Positions 1 to 11,240 of a stretch of 64,000 bases of DNA are shown here, one piece after another. Under the pieces are notes generated by a model. The model did no database searches. It had not been told where the DNA came from and saw only the letters and a list, made by a program, of their open reading frames with translations. The stretch lies in NCBI RefSeq assembly GCF_964340395.1, contig NC_135559.1, positions 1,826,001 to 1,890,000 on the forward strand, read 5' to 3'. Each line of letters begins with the position of its first letter. The first letter of the stretch is position 1. Origin of the DNA: Glandiceps talaboti (lineage: Eukaryota; Hemichordata; Enteropneusta; Spengelidae). Both the position numbers and the translations under genes were made by a program.

Positions 1-460
1 CTGGTTTTAGATCGAGTGTATGATGTGTTATTCATGGAGTATTGCTATAGGCTTATATTTCTCAATTGTTGATTTGTTTGTATATTTGTATTGTAAACAA
101 GGCATGTATGTAGTCTAAGTACTCTCTGCATGGAACCCTCTCTTTTCAAACATAGTATAGTTATACATCATTGTGTAAGCGGTTAAATTTCCCTTTCCGG
201 GTTCATCCATGTTGTTAGCTATGTTCTGTATGTCAGATTTTGTGTCATTATCTCATCAAATTATCTCTATTATTGAGGATCTGGGGATAAAGTGCATGAC
301 TATCATTCTTTTAGTGAAACCATAGAAACGCCATTAATATATTGTTAAACCCGGAGGTCATTCACCAATATAAGTTCCTTTTAAAAAAATGTACATTGTA
401 CTATCATTTGTGAGTGCCTTGAGCTGTCAGGAGAAAAGGCGCATCATAGATTTTCATTAT

Positions 461-466
461 GTTATT

Positions 467-516
<50 letters not shown>

Positions 517-563
517 GGTGGTGGTGGTGGTGGTGGTGGTGGTGGTGGTGGTGGTGGTGGTGG

Positions 564-596
<33 letters not shown>
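461..596. repeat. GTT/GTG trinucleotide microsatellite
   Basis: A run of TTG units switches to GTG units near 516 and back to TTG near 564. The symmetrical TTG-GTG-TTG layout suggests one internal expansion of a mutated unit. Open frames here translate to poly-Val, poly-Leu or poly-Trp and are not genes. Confidence 0.95.
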
Positions 597-955
597 CATT
601 TACAATATAAATTCACGAAATCCCTAAAAAGTGGCATATCAGTAAATTTGAATGCTGGTTATCATAACTTACTTTTTTTCTAATTTTATTTTTGTGTGTT
701 CATTTTGAATGGTTATCCAGTAAATCTAAAATTCCCTTGTAAATCATGATCATTTGTGATTCATACAATTTCAAATATAATCAGTTCCATTCATGTCACC
801 TCAGTTAAAGTAAAACCAAACTGTCTCTATTTGCAGTTTTTTACCCGCGTTTGCCAAGTTTAATTGTCTTGTCTCAAACACGGCATGCCCATATATTTTT
901 TCATCCAATTTTACTCATCTACCAAATATTTGCACATAAAAGTGTGCCATTTAAG

Positions 956-1208
956 ATGTATGTATGTATGTATGTATGTATGTATGTATGTATGTATGTA
1001 TGTATGTATGTATGTATGTATGTATGAATGTCTGTCTGTCTGTCTGTCTGTATGTATGTATGTATGTATGTATGTATGTATGTGTGTATGTGTGTATGTG
1101 TGAATGTCTGTATGTATGTATGTATGTATGTATGTATGTATGTGTGTATGTGTGTATGTGTGAATGTCTGTATGTATGTATGTATGTATGTATGTATGTA
1201 TGTATGTA

Positions 1209-1243
<35 letters not shown>

Positions 1244-1252
1244 ATGTATGTA

Positions 1253-1291
<39 letters not shown>

Positions 1292-1332
1292 GTCTGTCTG
1301 TCTGTCTGTCTCTGTCTGTATGTACATGTATG

Positions 1333-1364
<32 letters not shown>

Positions 1365-1490
1365 TGTATGTATGTATGTATGTATGTATGTATGTATGTA
1401 TGTATGTATGTATGTATGTATGTATGTGAATGCGTGAGTGAGTATGTGTGTGTGTGTGTGTGTGGATGTGTGTGTGTGGGGGGGGGTTAG
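956..1490. repeat. Compound GTAT/GTCT tetranucleotide block
   Basis: About 530 bp of TGTA units is interrupted by TGTC blocks near 1029-1050, 1211-1240 and 1256-1318, and ends in a TG run and a G run at 1479-1486. A subsegment of about 60 bp containing 'gtgtgaatgtctg' is present twice (about 1080-1110 and 1140-1170), so part of the block was duplicated as a unit. Several long open frames on both strands are translations of this repeat. Confidence 0.95.
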
Positions 1491-2959
1491 GTAGCTGCAT
1501 ATATGTATATATATATATTTATATATTGTGAATATTATTGGGCATTTGTAGAGAGTTTTTACTTTTCAAAGTCCCTTTATGCGCATGTACGTACACCCAG
1601 ACATCAGGCGTAAAACGCGTGGCCCTGCCACACAATTACTTTACGACGGTGGACCAAGGCCTGATAAGAATAGATGACGCTAATACGTTTGAGCCGAACA
1701 ATGGGAGCCGTAACACTATGTACCACTTTGTAGGCCTACCACTTCAATACATTCCTCCGACCTGCAAGGTACAGTACAGATGAGTTCTCAACTGTGGTGA
1801 AGACGAATATCATAAGTCCTGCACCTTTCCAATTAATAATAGCAAAGGTAAGTGATTTGATGTCATCCAAGTGAATTCTTATATATAACAAGACTATAGT
1901 TGTTTTACTATAAGTATGGAGAGTTACTTTATAATTGACTAGAGTACAGATTTTGTTTATTTTAGATGAGAATCAAACACTAAAGTGTCTACTTGGTGTT
2001 AAGTACAAATTAGTTTCAAACCTGACAATGTGATATTGGTCATTGCGACTCAGGGTCATGTCACGATCGTGATGTACTTGCACTGTTATAGCCTGAATTG
2101 TTATAGCCCTAATGCGAATAATGATCTTGACATTGATTCCATCGTAAAGGTCAAGTTCACATTTAATAGCATTAATACTTTGGCGCGTGAAAAACAATAT
2201 ATTGTCATTGATACGTCATTCCCTTTGTTGCATTATTATTTCAATTAAATGACATTGTATTTAGCGCCCCCCCCCCCTCGTTATTAGAATATCTATTTCT
2301 GCAAGACATGGAAGTGTCGACCTCGTTTTCATACCACAACACCTGTTCAGCTTACAAAAAGGTCCAAAAATGTTCTCTTTCTTGAACGCTATTTGGTGGA
2401 CTCAAATACATGGGTTTAATAACCCAGAACTATAATTTTTGCGGCAATATAATTATAGCTCCATAATTCATCGACAGAACGATTTTCTATGTGTTTACTT
2501 GTTATTCACATAAAAGAGGATTTTAGCTCAAGTTTTTTCTTCGATATCAGAGTTCCTAATTGGTAGGCCTGTCGTTATTAGTTTTATGTTTATACTCACC
2601 ATAATGTGTTATGACGTCACAGATCATTTTATTTTATGAGAGATTACGACTACATTTTTATATACATCAAAATAAGTTAATACAACGTAACAAGTTTTGA
2701 AGCTTGGAGATATAAAGAAGGAACACTATCGAGAGTCTTAAAAAGTGAGTCACACAAAAATGGCAGTGTCCGTAACGTTGTCGTGTGTATATAATAGCAA
2801 TACTAGTACTATTGCAGCTATAGTAAGGTCGCTTTGGTGTGATAAGCCTAGTTAAGGAACTAAGGGTGCTCATTGTACAAAAGTGTATACGTTTTATGTA
2901 TTATAGAAACTACAATGTAGTATGTATCCCCTAGACTCTGATGGGATGGAGTAATGTCT

Positions 2960-3083
2960 GCAACGTGTAGTGTCCGTAACATGCAGTGTCCGTAACATGT
3001 AGTGTCCGTAACATGCTGTGTCCGTAACATGTAGTGTCCGTAACATTAGTGTCCGTAACATGTAGTGTCCGTAACATGCAGTG
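2960..3083. repeat. 16-bp tandem repeat, about 7 copies
   Basis: The unit 'tgtccgtaacatgcag' (variants end 'tgtag') recurs every 16 bp from about 2971, with one copy shortened by two bases near 3049. Confidence 0.9.
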
Positions 3084-3196
3084 CTAGAAACACAAATTAA
3101 CCTCTTCATACTGAAAAGGGGGAACAAATGATACTTTAAATTTAAAAGTTAAAGTTATTATCAACTTATTTTCTGAACTACCTTCGAGGAATACTT

Positions 3197-3540
3197 ATAA
3201 TAATAATAATGTTGGTTTCTTTCTTACTCCGTGCTCAAAGCGCTTTACAATTATTACCCCTGGCTCGGAAAACAACGACCCTTTAGTCTTCCTCAACTCC
3301 CCAGGGAGCATACAATCCATTGCTGCCATTTAAGCGCATAGGATTAAAACCTTCACATTGCAACCTCCATCCTACCAGGTCCCCAGTTATACAGCTGGGT
3401 TGACTGAGGCACATTCGTGGTTCAAATCTTGCCCAAGGACTTTAGCCACTCAGAAACAAACAGCAGGCAGCGACGGGGCTCGAACCTGCAACCTGTAGAT
3501 TCCAAGCCGGTCACGCTAGCCATTCACCCATCATGACTCC
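3197..3540 (-). mobile_element. tRNA-derived SINE, minus orientation
   Basis: Read on the minus strand the element begins 'ggagtcatgatgggtgaatg'. A tRNA-like head follows, with an A box ('tggctagcgtgac') and a B box ('ggttcgagccccg'). The body contains 'gagtggctaaagtccttggg', and the tail 'gtaaagcgctttgagcacgg' precedes ATT repeats. The same unit occurs at 6729, 7342 and 62394, with old copies at 19433 and about 63510. The tRNA head with an unrelated tail and a microsatellite end is the standard layout of Pol III-transcribed SINEs. The tail is probably shared with a partner LINE. Confidence 0.85.
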
Positions 3541-3779
3541 ACATTTCACTTTAAAAACTGTTAGGGAATTTTCCATTTTTGCTCCCTAGCCCAACATAAG
3601 TGAGGCACTGACTGTGAAAGTGATATATGCGTAACACCATTAACTAAGTAAACCTAGTATTGAAACCTTGAGGTGTAGACTTTGCATGCTGGGAGAACCG
3701 GAAAATCGACTATTGAGGTAGCACTTTGCATCAAGGACAAAATTTCCCTGAAAATCACAAATGTATTTTTTCCTTCACT

Positions 3780-3920
3780 ATTGCTACTATACACACGATT
3801 GTGCTGTCTGAAACAATTTTCAATTTTGGAAAGGGTGGGGATAGGGGTCTGAGGCCTAACTAAAAAGCCTCGGAATTTAGTGTTTTTTATTCTACTTTGA
3901 ACTGTTGATCTCACACCTTA
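3780..3920. repeat. Partial copy of the 4717-5140 inverted-repeat element
   Basis: The stretch with 'ggggtctgaggcctaa', then 'ggaatttag', 'ttttttattctact', and 'aactgttgatctcacacctta' parallels the right end of the element at 4717-5140. The left arm is not evident here. An 86-codon minus open frame across it is not a gene. Confidence 0.55.
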
Positions 3921-4716
3921 CCACCAAGGGCTCTTAACTGGTCTATGTACAAGTAAAATGGGATCCTGTTTCCACAACGACTTTTCACTGTTTTTGTTGT
4001 ACTTCGATGTATTGGCCTTTTTTCAAAAAAAATGTCTGCTCTAGTGTCACTTACTTTAACAGAACAAAAATACGTTTCAAGTTACGTTCGAACATTGTAC
4101 AAATACGAAACTAGAATACTGGGATGAATTGTTTACACACTGCAGAAGTTACTACAAAACTAGACATCTCACACAAGGTGTCTTGTTACAAATTACAACC
4201 ACAGACATCAGACCTCTGACAAACGGAACCTGGTACAAAAAAAAGAAAAACAACAGAATTGGATTAATAAAACTTGGCATAGCATGTTGGAAGTACAGAG
4301 ACAAGTATTACATTTCATGGTTTGATAAGAACAGTTGTATGGCTTCTTTATAATGTACACGAATTACCTTGTTGGGAATTTCTAACTTGCTTGTGAACAT
4401 AAACTAATATAATGTAAAGATGCCATACAACTGTTCTTTTCAAATGATTGAATGTAATAATTGTCTCTCTGTATTTTCAAAATGCTGTGCCAAGAGTTAT
4501 TAACCCAATTCACTTGTTTACTTTACCTGTTTGTAGCAGGTTCCATTCGTCGAAGGTCTGATGTCGGCGGTTGTACATACAACTTTAAGTACAGCGTTAC
4601 TGATAGTGTGCAAGCATATACAATGATGCATTTTATCTTACTAGTCAAGTCGTTGTATAGTCATACAGTACAGACGTTATGATGATTGTACAACAGCAAT
4701 TAGAGTTCTGCTAGCG

Positions 4717-5140
4717 CTTTAGGGGTGAGATCAATAGTTCAATGTAGGATAAAAAAAACTAAATTCTTTTACCTTGGGGGTGGAGGTTGAGCCATGATTT
4801 TAGTTCTCATCCTACAAAATCGATTGAACTTTTAATGGATGTTTTGTACCCCTAAATACAAATAGTCCTTTTGAAAATGTCAAATTGAGAATGGAAGAAT
4901 TTTTGCTATAGAAAATGCATGGCACTAAAATAAAGTAAAGTGTCAACAAAAGAACTATTCTTTACTCACTACATACAGGACAGGCTTTATATTCACGATA
5001 CTACTATATACTGACTTGAAATTTTGAAGCAATTTTCAATTTGGCCAATTTTATTAGAAGGGAGGGGGGGGGGGGTCCTGAGGCCTAAGTATAAGAATTT
5101 AGATTTTTATCCATTTTTAACTTTTGATCTCGCTCCTTAG
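4717..5140. mobile_element. MITE-like element with ~50-bp inverted termini
   Basis: The left end 'ctttaggggtgagatcaata' and following 'gataaaaaaaactaaattc' are the inverse, with mismatches, of the right end ('aatttagatttttatccatt', 'aacttttgatctcgctcctt'). The interior has no coding capacity. Size and structure fit a non-autonomous DNA transposon. The target-site duplication could not be resolved. Confidence 0.55.
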
Positions 5141-5353
5141 AAGTTTATGTACTGAAACATCGACAACCATGATATTGATCGGAGGAATATCCGAAAAGAA
5201 TAAAGTAAACAGGATCGCCGGTGTAGTTGAAGCTCCGTTACTAAGTATTTTTACAACCCCTGCAAAATAATAGGAAAGTTGTAGTAACTCTTTTTAATTT
5301 ATAGATTGCAAGCGAAAATATCGATATGTAAATTAACTATTGTTGTGTGAAGC

Positions 5354-5379
5354 TCAGACCACTTTATAGTGGTCTGAGT
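5354..5379. repeat. Perfect short hairpin
   Basis: The 11-bp arms 'ctcagaccact' and 'agtggtctgag' are perfect inverses separated by 'ttat'. There is no following T-run and no coding context, so no function is assigned. Confidence 0.8.
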
Positions 5380-5410
5380 GTGAAGTAAACTACTTTACAA
5401 GTTAAGGCCT

Positions 5411-5602
5411 AACTGTGGTGATCCCTGGATTCACTCTGACAAGTGTACCGTCCAATACATTCCTGGTTGTGTGACCTCACGATTGACTCTGCACGCCTAC
5501 GTACCGTCCAATACATTGCTAGTTATGTGACCCCTGGATTGACTCTGACACGTGTACTCAAAACATTCCTGGTTGTGTGACCCCCTAGATTGACTCTGGC
5601 AA
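5411..5602. repeat. ~60-bp degenerate tandem repeat, 3-4 copies
   Basis: The phrases 'ccctggattcactctgac', 'gtaccgtccaatacattc' and 'ctggttgtgtgacc' recur in order three to four times with substitutions and small deletions. Confidence 0.8.
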
Positions 5603-6136
5603 CGTAGGTAAGAAATGTGGATACCAAAGTTCAATCATGCCATTGTAAGAATGAAGTGTTCTTCCATCACAATCCAAAACACAATAACCATCCCTCCCCC
5701 CGTCATTTTTTCCCAAAACACAAGGACCACCCCCCCCCCCCACACACACACACACACACTTTCAATATCAAAAATAGGGTGACCTCTCCAGGGCTGAAGA
5801 AAATGACCGACCCCTAACTCTGTTCATGCCCTCGCTACCCGTCCTCCATATACTTCATGCACTGTACGCGTGTAGTACAGTTAGGCTACTTGGGAAGATT
5901 CCAGTACGTGGATCGATTGTTGTATCATGCTGTTAATGCGTGAACACTGAGAACAATAGAATACAATAGAATACAATATATAGCAATCAATTTGACAATA
6001 CTTGTACAAATTATGAATATAAAGACACGAAATGTGACGTGGGTGGAGGGGATACAAGGGTAAACACGGGTGTAGTATTTGATGGATAAATGTATGCTTG
6101 CAGCGCAGAAATATTTTTAAAATATAAATGCAAACA

Positions 6137-6154
6137 CATACATACATACATACA

Positions 6155-6190
<36 letters not shown>

Positions 6191-6241
6191 TACATACATA
6201 CGCACAGAGACAGACAACAGACAGACACACAGACAGACAGA

Positions 6242-6328
<87 letters not shown>

Positions 6329-6330
6329 CA
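6137..6330. repeat. ATAC and CA microsatellites
   Basis: A CATA run (6137-6203) is followed by CAGA-rich units and a pure CA run (about 6243-6316), then TA repeats. All open frames here are repeat translations. Confidence 0.95.
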
Positions 6331-6423
6331 TTATACATGTCTTTCTTTATACGGTATGGGTTTTTTTCATTAAGTTCTTTCGTGATATGAAAACTAAATC
6401 CAATTGCGACCTTGATGTCTTGA

Positions 6424-6715
6424 AGTGGCCATATGGATGACAAATGTGTATTTTGGATTTTTATTTCTTTAGACAATTCTACTATATTTCGACCAAATCG
6501 TTGTTTGTAACTCAATAAATTACAAACTGTTTTTTTTAAAGTGTGTAAAAAGTTTGTTGTCGTACGTACAATAACAAATATTGTGAAAGTGTGTTAATGT
6601 TTTGTAATTTCTTGAGTTACAAACAAAAGATTTAGTATAATACATGTATGTTGCTTTATGTTGTTGTTTTTTCAAGTCTAAAAAGTTGTCTTATAAACAA
6701 AAAAAAACAAAAATA
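6424..6715. mobile_element. TTAA palindromic MITE, 3'-damaged copy
   Basis: It begins 'agtggccatatggatgac' and contains the family's central part ('gtgtgtaaaaagtttgttgt', 'cgtacgtacaataacaaa') and the returning arm ('gagttacaaacaaaag'). The right terminus is lost shortly before the SINE at 6729. The base before the left end is TTGA instead of TTAA. Intact relatives lie at 12962-13325 and 61863-62208. Confidence 0.7.
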
Positions 6716-6728
6716 ATACCCAATTTGT

Positions 6729-7057
6729 GGAGTCATGATGGGTGTGACCGGCTTGGAATCTGCAGGTTGCAGGTTCTAGCCCCGTTGCTGCCTGCTGTTT
6801 GTTTCTGAGTGGCTAAAGTCCTTGGGCAAGATTTGAACCACGGACCTGGTAGGATGTAGGTTTCAATGTGAAGGCTTTCATCCTATGCGCTTAAATGGGC
6901 TGCGATGGATTGTATGCTCCCCGGGGAGTTGAGGAAGACTAAAGGGCCGTTGTGCCGTTCTGATCCGAGCCAGTGGTAATAATTGTAAAGCGCTTTGAGC
7001 ACGGAGTGGGAAAGCGCTATATAAGAACCCCAAATTATTATCATGTTATAATTATTA
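6729..7057 (+). mobile_element. tRNA-derived SINE, plus orientation
   Basis: Starts 'ggagtcatgatgggtgtgac'; the segment containing the A box is shortened relative to the copy at 62394. The B-box region reads 'ggttctagccccg' and the tail is 'gtaaagcgctttgagcacgg' then 'gcgctatataagaacc' and an ATT-rich end. Same family as the copies at 3197, 7342 and 62394. Confidence 0.85.
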
Positions 7058-7341
7058 TATGGCCACTTTGAAGTATACAATGTCCAGTTACTGATTGGTT
7101 CCTACCTAGTACTGGTTGCATAAAACAGTTCATGCAATGAACCCATGACTCACAGCAGCACGCGTGGTGAAGTGACGCGTGATATAGTTTGATTTATCGA
7201 ACACTTCAACAGACAATGGAATGAATTTAATGCAAACACTGGTTTAGACTCAGAACAAGGGTTAAAACAGGTCAATGCTCGCCATAAGCTTGTCCAGAGA
7301 TTGAGTTATCTAAGATTAGTTGATACATGAGTCAACAAGTT

Positions 7342-7650
7342 GGAGTCATGATGGGCTAGCGTGACCGGCTTGGAATCTACAGGTTGCAAGTTCGAGCCCC
7401 TGCTGTAAAGTCCTTGGGCAAGTTTTGAACCACGACTGTGCCTCAGTCAACTCAGCTGTATAACTGGGGGACCTGGTAGGATGTATGTGAAGGCTTTAAT
7501 CCTATGCGCTTGAATGGCTGCAATGGATTGTATGCTCCCCGGGGAGTTGAGGAAGACTAAAGGGCTGTTGTGCTATTCTGATCCGAGCCAGGGGTAATAA
7601 TTGTAAAGCGCTTTGAGCACGGAGTGGGAAAGCGCTATATAAGAACCCAC

Positions 7651-7728
<78 letters not shown>
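7342..7728 (+). mobile_element. tRNA-derived SINE with long ATT tail
   Basis: Same family as the neighbour 285 bp upstream and in the same orientation. The B-box region is 'agttcgagcccctg', and the body is deleted between the B box and 'gtaaagtccttgggcaag'. It ends in about 26 ATT units (7651-7728), the typical microsatellite end of the family. Confidence 0.9.
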
Positions 7729-8089
7729 GCATTTATTTGTTTCAACCGTTAAATTCGATTTTCTAGTAAGTAGTTTTCAAGTGCAAAAGCAAGATCGTGT
7801 TACACTGATAATGTAGTAACCAGTAATGTAGTAACCAGTAATGTAATATTAAGCTGACATTGTACTTAAAACTTACCAATTATAATGTACTGGTATATAA
7901 TTAATTAGAATCGATAATTGCAACAAGCCCTTCCCCGCCATGTTTTGTCCGATAGTCCGGTAATGTATCAACACATTTTCCGATAATATATCAACTCTAA
8001 ATCATATATTCAAATTAGGAAATATTCGTCAAATGAACATCGATTTGTTAAATCTGAAAATAACACAATCTAACACGACGATTGATATC

Positions 8090-8190
8090 TAGTGACGGGT
8101 GGTTGGTGACACGTGAATTGCATGTCACGTGATAATAAAAAAATTATATATATATAATTTTCACTAGATATCATTATTTTTTGTTTATTT
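8090..8190. repeat. AT-rich foldback
   Basis: 'gatatctagtga' near 8085-8097 is matched in inverse by 'cactagatatc' near 8162-8172. Between them lies the self-complementary 'aaaaattatatatatataat'. Probably a small inverted-repeat element. Confidence 0.35.
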
Positions 8191-8726
8191 GTTAATACAC
8201 GTGGTTGCGTGGAGACTTCTTTTTAAAAAAATTTAACCAGGCTTTTTTTCAAGGTTAAATAAGGTTTATTAATCGAAAATAGAAAATTAACAAAAAAATT
8301 TTTCAAAGTATTTTATTTTTTATCGGTGTGTGTGTGTGTGGGGGGGGGAATGACTGTAGTTTAATAGTTCTAATCACGTAGCTGTACTTGCGTGCATGTT
8401 GTTTGAATACGATGCGATGTTATAGCATACAAGGTACATATAAATCTTGTCAACTTCCAACTGCTCTTTGCCCGATATGATAAACGTCTTCATGCAGTCT
8501 ACTATTGTCTTATATTATTCCATCCCAGTTGACAGTCAAACCCAGGGACTGGTCAGTTTCTCCAGCATGGGGGGGGGGGGGTCCAAGGGCACATAAAAAT
8601 ACAAAAACAAAGACCACACAAAAGAGTAACACTTTTTGGCCTGTACAACTTTCCGTTACATATATTTCTAACATTACTATTAGTATGACACGTAATATTT
8701 CTTGTTGATAAAAAAAAACATGTACA

Positions 8727-8863
<137 letters not shown>

Positions 8864-9132
8864 GAGGGAGGTTGATCAACACTTTAAGAAACTAGAAAGG
8901 AAAGAAATACAAAGGTGAATCTCACGTGTACAGAGGCAGACATGAACGGGGACTTCACTATGGCAAGGTGAAACACATGTTAGGAGGTGAACGTGACCGA
9001 CATTGTCACTTTGTGTGTATCGTGTTCACATGGCGATTCCTGCAAAACAAATTACACATTGTATATATGTAACCACTGTTTTGTGCATTCCAGACTGTCT
9101 TTCCTCGATATCATTTCAAGATTCGTTCCTAG

Positions 9133-10293
9133 ATGAGCTCAGCGTACACCGAGATGGAGCGACCATCCCTTCAAAGTGGTGATGCTGTCATAGTGACAGG
9201 TGGGGCCGGATTTCTTGGGCAGCACATCGTTCGACTACTGTTAACGAAGTGTGATGATGTTTCTGAAATAATCACCGTGGACGTACAGCCGTTTAAATGG
9301 ATCGCTGGACTTGAACCCGAAACAAAGAACGCCAAGCTTCGTCATTATCAATGCGATCTTACCAAGTTTGAAAACATCGACAGAATTTGTAAAAATACAA
9401 ATGTCGACGTTATCTTCAACACAGCTGCCTACGTAGATGTTGGTACAGCACAAGACAGAACGAAGATGTACGCCGTAAATGTTAAAGTCGTTGAAAATAT
9501 GGTAAGGGCCTGCATCAGTAATAACATCAACATCTTAGTACAAACAAGTTCTCAAGATGTGGCAGTTGGTTTTGAGCCCATTCGAAATGTCAACGATGCA
9601 ACTGCGAAGACCCCCAACAAATTCTTATACTACTATGCTAAAACGAAATACGAGGGAGAAAAAGTGGTACTAGATGCAAATAAGGCCACATTACGAAATG
9701 GGGGCTTTTTAAGAACAATTGCTTTGCGTCCTTGCCCAATATACGGAGAAGGCGACCAACATGGAGTTACAGCGGGTATCCGAAGCGCTCATGATAACAA
9801 GGGCATTATGGTACGATTTGGGGATCCACAAGCCGTGTTCCAAGAAGCATACGCTGGGAACGTGGCCTGGGCACACCTTTTGGCGATGCGAAAATTAAAG
9901 GCTGTCGTCAGACAAGATATACTAGGGGAGGACGTTGATGCAACATCGGTAGATGGCAAAGCGTTTTTCATAATGGACGACACACCACCACAGAACGTTT
10001 TCGATTTCTGCAAACCATTTATAGAAGCACGAGGGCACAAAGTTTCCAACTACTCCATTCCATTCTGGGTGATGTACCTGGTCGCTTTGTTTCTTGAAAT
10101 ATTTTGTTTTCTGTTGTCGCCCATTAAAAGAATCAAAATCCCTTTTACCAGAGGATCGCTGTACTACATGAAACACGACCACTACTTCAACTACAGCGGT
10201 GCTCGCAAACATCTTGACTATCACCCAATTTACACACCCGAAGAAGCAAAACAACGCAGCATGGTATTTTACAAGGCCATTAAGTTCGACTGA
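9133..10293 (+). CDS. 3-beta-hydroxysteroid dehydrogenase-like SDR protein, intronless
   Basis: An uninterrupted 386-codon frame encodes an extended short-chain dehydrogenase. The N-terminal NAD(P)-binding motif TGGAGFLG is at residues 22-29. TSS (138-140) and YAKTK (168-172) supply the catalytic Ser and the Tyr-x-x-x-Lys pair. LRPCPIYGEGD (199-209), GNVAWAHLLA (242-251) and the FFIMDDTPPQ segment (278-287) are typical of 3-beta-HSD rather than general epimerases. A hydrophobic stretch at about 309-331 matches the C-terminal membrane segment of the family. Length is normal (human enzymes are about 370 aa). The family oxidises 3-beta-hydroxy groups of steroids or sterols, usually at ER or mitochondrial membranes; the substrate here is unknown. 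Vertebrate HSD3B coding regions contain introns, so a single exon is notable. An acceptor-like 'ttcgttcctag' abuts the ATG, so a 5' UTR intron is possible. A second ATG lies at codon 8. NSDHL-like function is a less likely alternative. Confidence 0.9.
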   Translation: MSSAYTEMERPSLQSGDAVIVTGGAGFLGQHIVRLLLTKCDDVSEIITVDVQPFKWIAGLEPETKNAKLRHYQCDLTKFENIDRICKNTNVDVIFNTAAYVDVGTAQDRTKMYAVNVKVVENMVRACISNNINILVQTSSQDVAVGFEPIRNVNDATAKTPNKFLYYYAKTKYEGEKVVLDANKATLRNGGFLRTIALRPCPIYGEGDQHGVTAGIRSAHDNKGIMVRFGDPQAVFQEAYAGNVAWAHLLAMRKLKAVVRQDILGEDVDATSVDGKAFFIMDDTPPQNVFDFCKPFIEARGHKVSNYSIPFWVMYLVALFLEIFCFLLSPIKRIKIPFTRGSLYYMKHDHYFNYSGARKHLDYHPIYTPEEAKQRSMVFYKAIKFD

Positions 10294-10690
10294 ACTTATT
10301 ACTGCAGAAAGCAGCTTACTTAGAAAGACAAACTAAAACAATTACATCATCTGTTGTACGAATCTAACCATCCTGTTAAAGATGGCGTCAACACTGAAAG
10401 CCCCCAAAATGTAAACAGCAAGATCATGGAAGCCCCATCGCTGACGGTATTTTTTGAGTATTGGTAAATACCTAATGACGTCACTATTCTGTATTGTGAT
10501 TATCCTAGAATAGAATATTATAACCCTGGAATAGAATATTAGCTTACAAGTGACTGTGGAAACGCCGGAGTACTTTACATAAGTAAGATTAACGTCCGAC
10601 CATACAGTAGTTTGTATCACAGACAACTTGTCTGTGCTTATATCAACATGTTGCAAAAAAGTTTTAATTTGTGTCTCTCTTCGTCATCTC

Positions 10691-10713
10691 ATAGACCCTC
10701 GTGTAGGGTCTAT
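10691..10713. repeat. Short hairpin
   Basis: 'atagaccct' and 'agggtctat' are inverse arms around 'cgtgt'. It lies in the 3' flank of the 3-beta-HSD-like gene; no function is assigned. Confidence 0.6.
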
Positions 10714-10801
10714 GGTCAGCTGAAAGCTTATTTTCAACTGTCGTATAAAGTACAAAGGTACAATATTTGTATATATTTGGTGTTTATCATGTCCATTTAC
10801 T

Positions 10802-10807
10802 ATTAAA
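10802..10807 (+). terminator. Possible poly(A) signal (ATTAAA) for the 3-beta-HSD-like gene
   Basis: ATTAAA lies about 510 bp after the stop codon and is the first variant signal I noticed on this strand. A canonical AATAAA occurs at 11847-11852. The cleavage site is not determined. Confidence 0.3.
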
Positions 10808-11040
10808 ATTGTTTAACTTCCTCTTGTCTCATTTGTGAATTATACGTTTTTAGACACAATTAAAATACTGAATTATCTTGACGTATATGCTATCGTATAA
10901 CGCACAACTCTGTATTGTTAACTTTTTAACTATTTAATTTCAAAATAATGTGTGACTATTTTGGGGTTTATGTGGAGGAGACCTCAAAAATGGTTCAAAG
11001 GATCGGAAATCATACATATCTATACTGTATGGCGGCAACA

Positions 11041-11240
11041 GGTGTCTCTTTAGTCTCTCTAGACTAGCGACTATCGTCTCTTTGTAAGGCGAAGTGCGCC
11101 CCAAGCGGCGAAGCCGCGAGAAGTGAGGGACTTGTCCGTCTCGACTAGGGGGCTGTCCTCACAACTCACCCCTCACTTCTCGCGGCCTTACAAAGCTGAG
11201 GGACGGTATTCACACGAGTCTGGCAGCAGCAAGACTAGTG
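11041..11240. repeat. GC-rich inverted-repeat element
   Basis: 'gccgcgagaagtgaggg' (11113-11129) is inverted at 11169-11186 ('cccctcacttctcgcggc'), and 'ctttgtaaggc' (about 11080) is inverted just after as 'gccttacaaag'. Its CG-rich composition contrasts with the AT-rich flanks, which suggests an inserted foldback element. Confidence 0.55.

Noticed and set aside
389-683. Open frames rich in Val/Leu/Trp/Cys
   Set aside because: Translations of the GTT/GTG microsatellite, with no splice or domain support.
864-1500. Six long overlapping open frames on both strands (up to 193 aa)
   Set aside because: All are translations of the TGTA/TGTC tetranucleotide block; the same holds for frames at 5881-6515, 8553-8882, 37617-37921, 48293-48490, 49449-49925 and 59196-59582.
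3197-3540. tRNA gene
   Set aside because: The A and B boxes belong to a repeated SINE; there is no complete cloverleaf, and copies share a long non-tRNA body.
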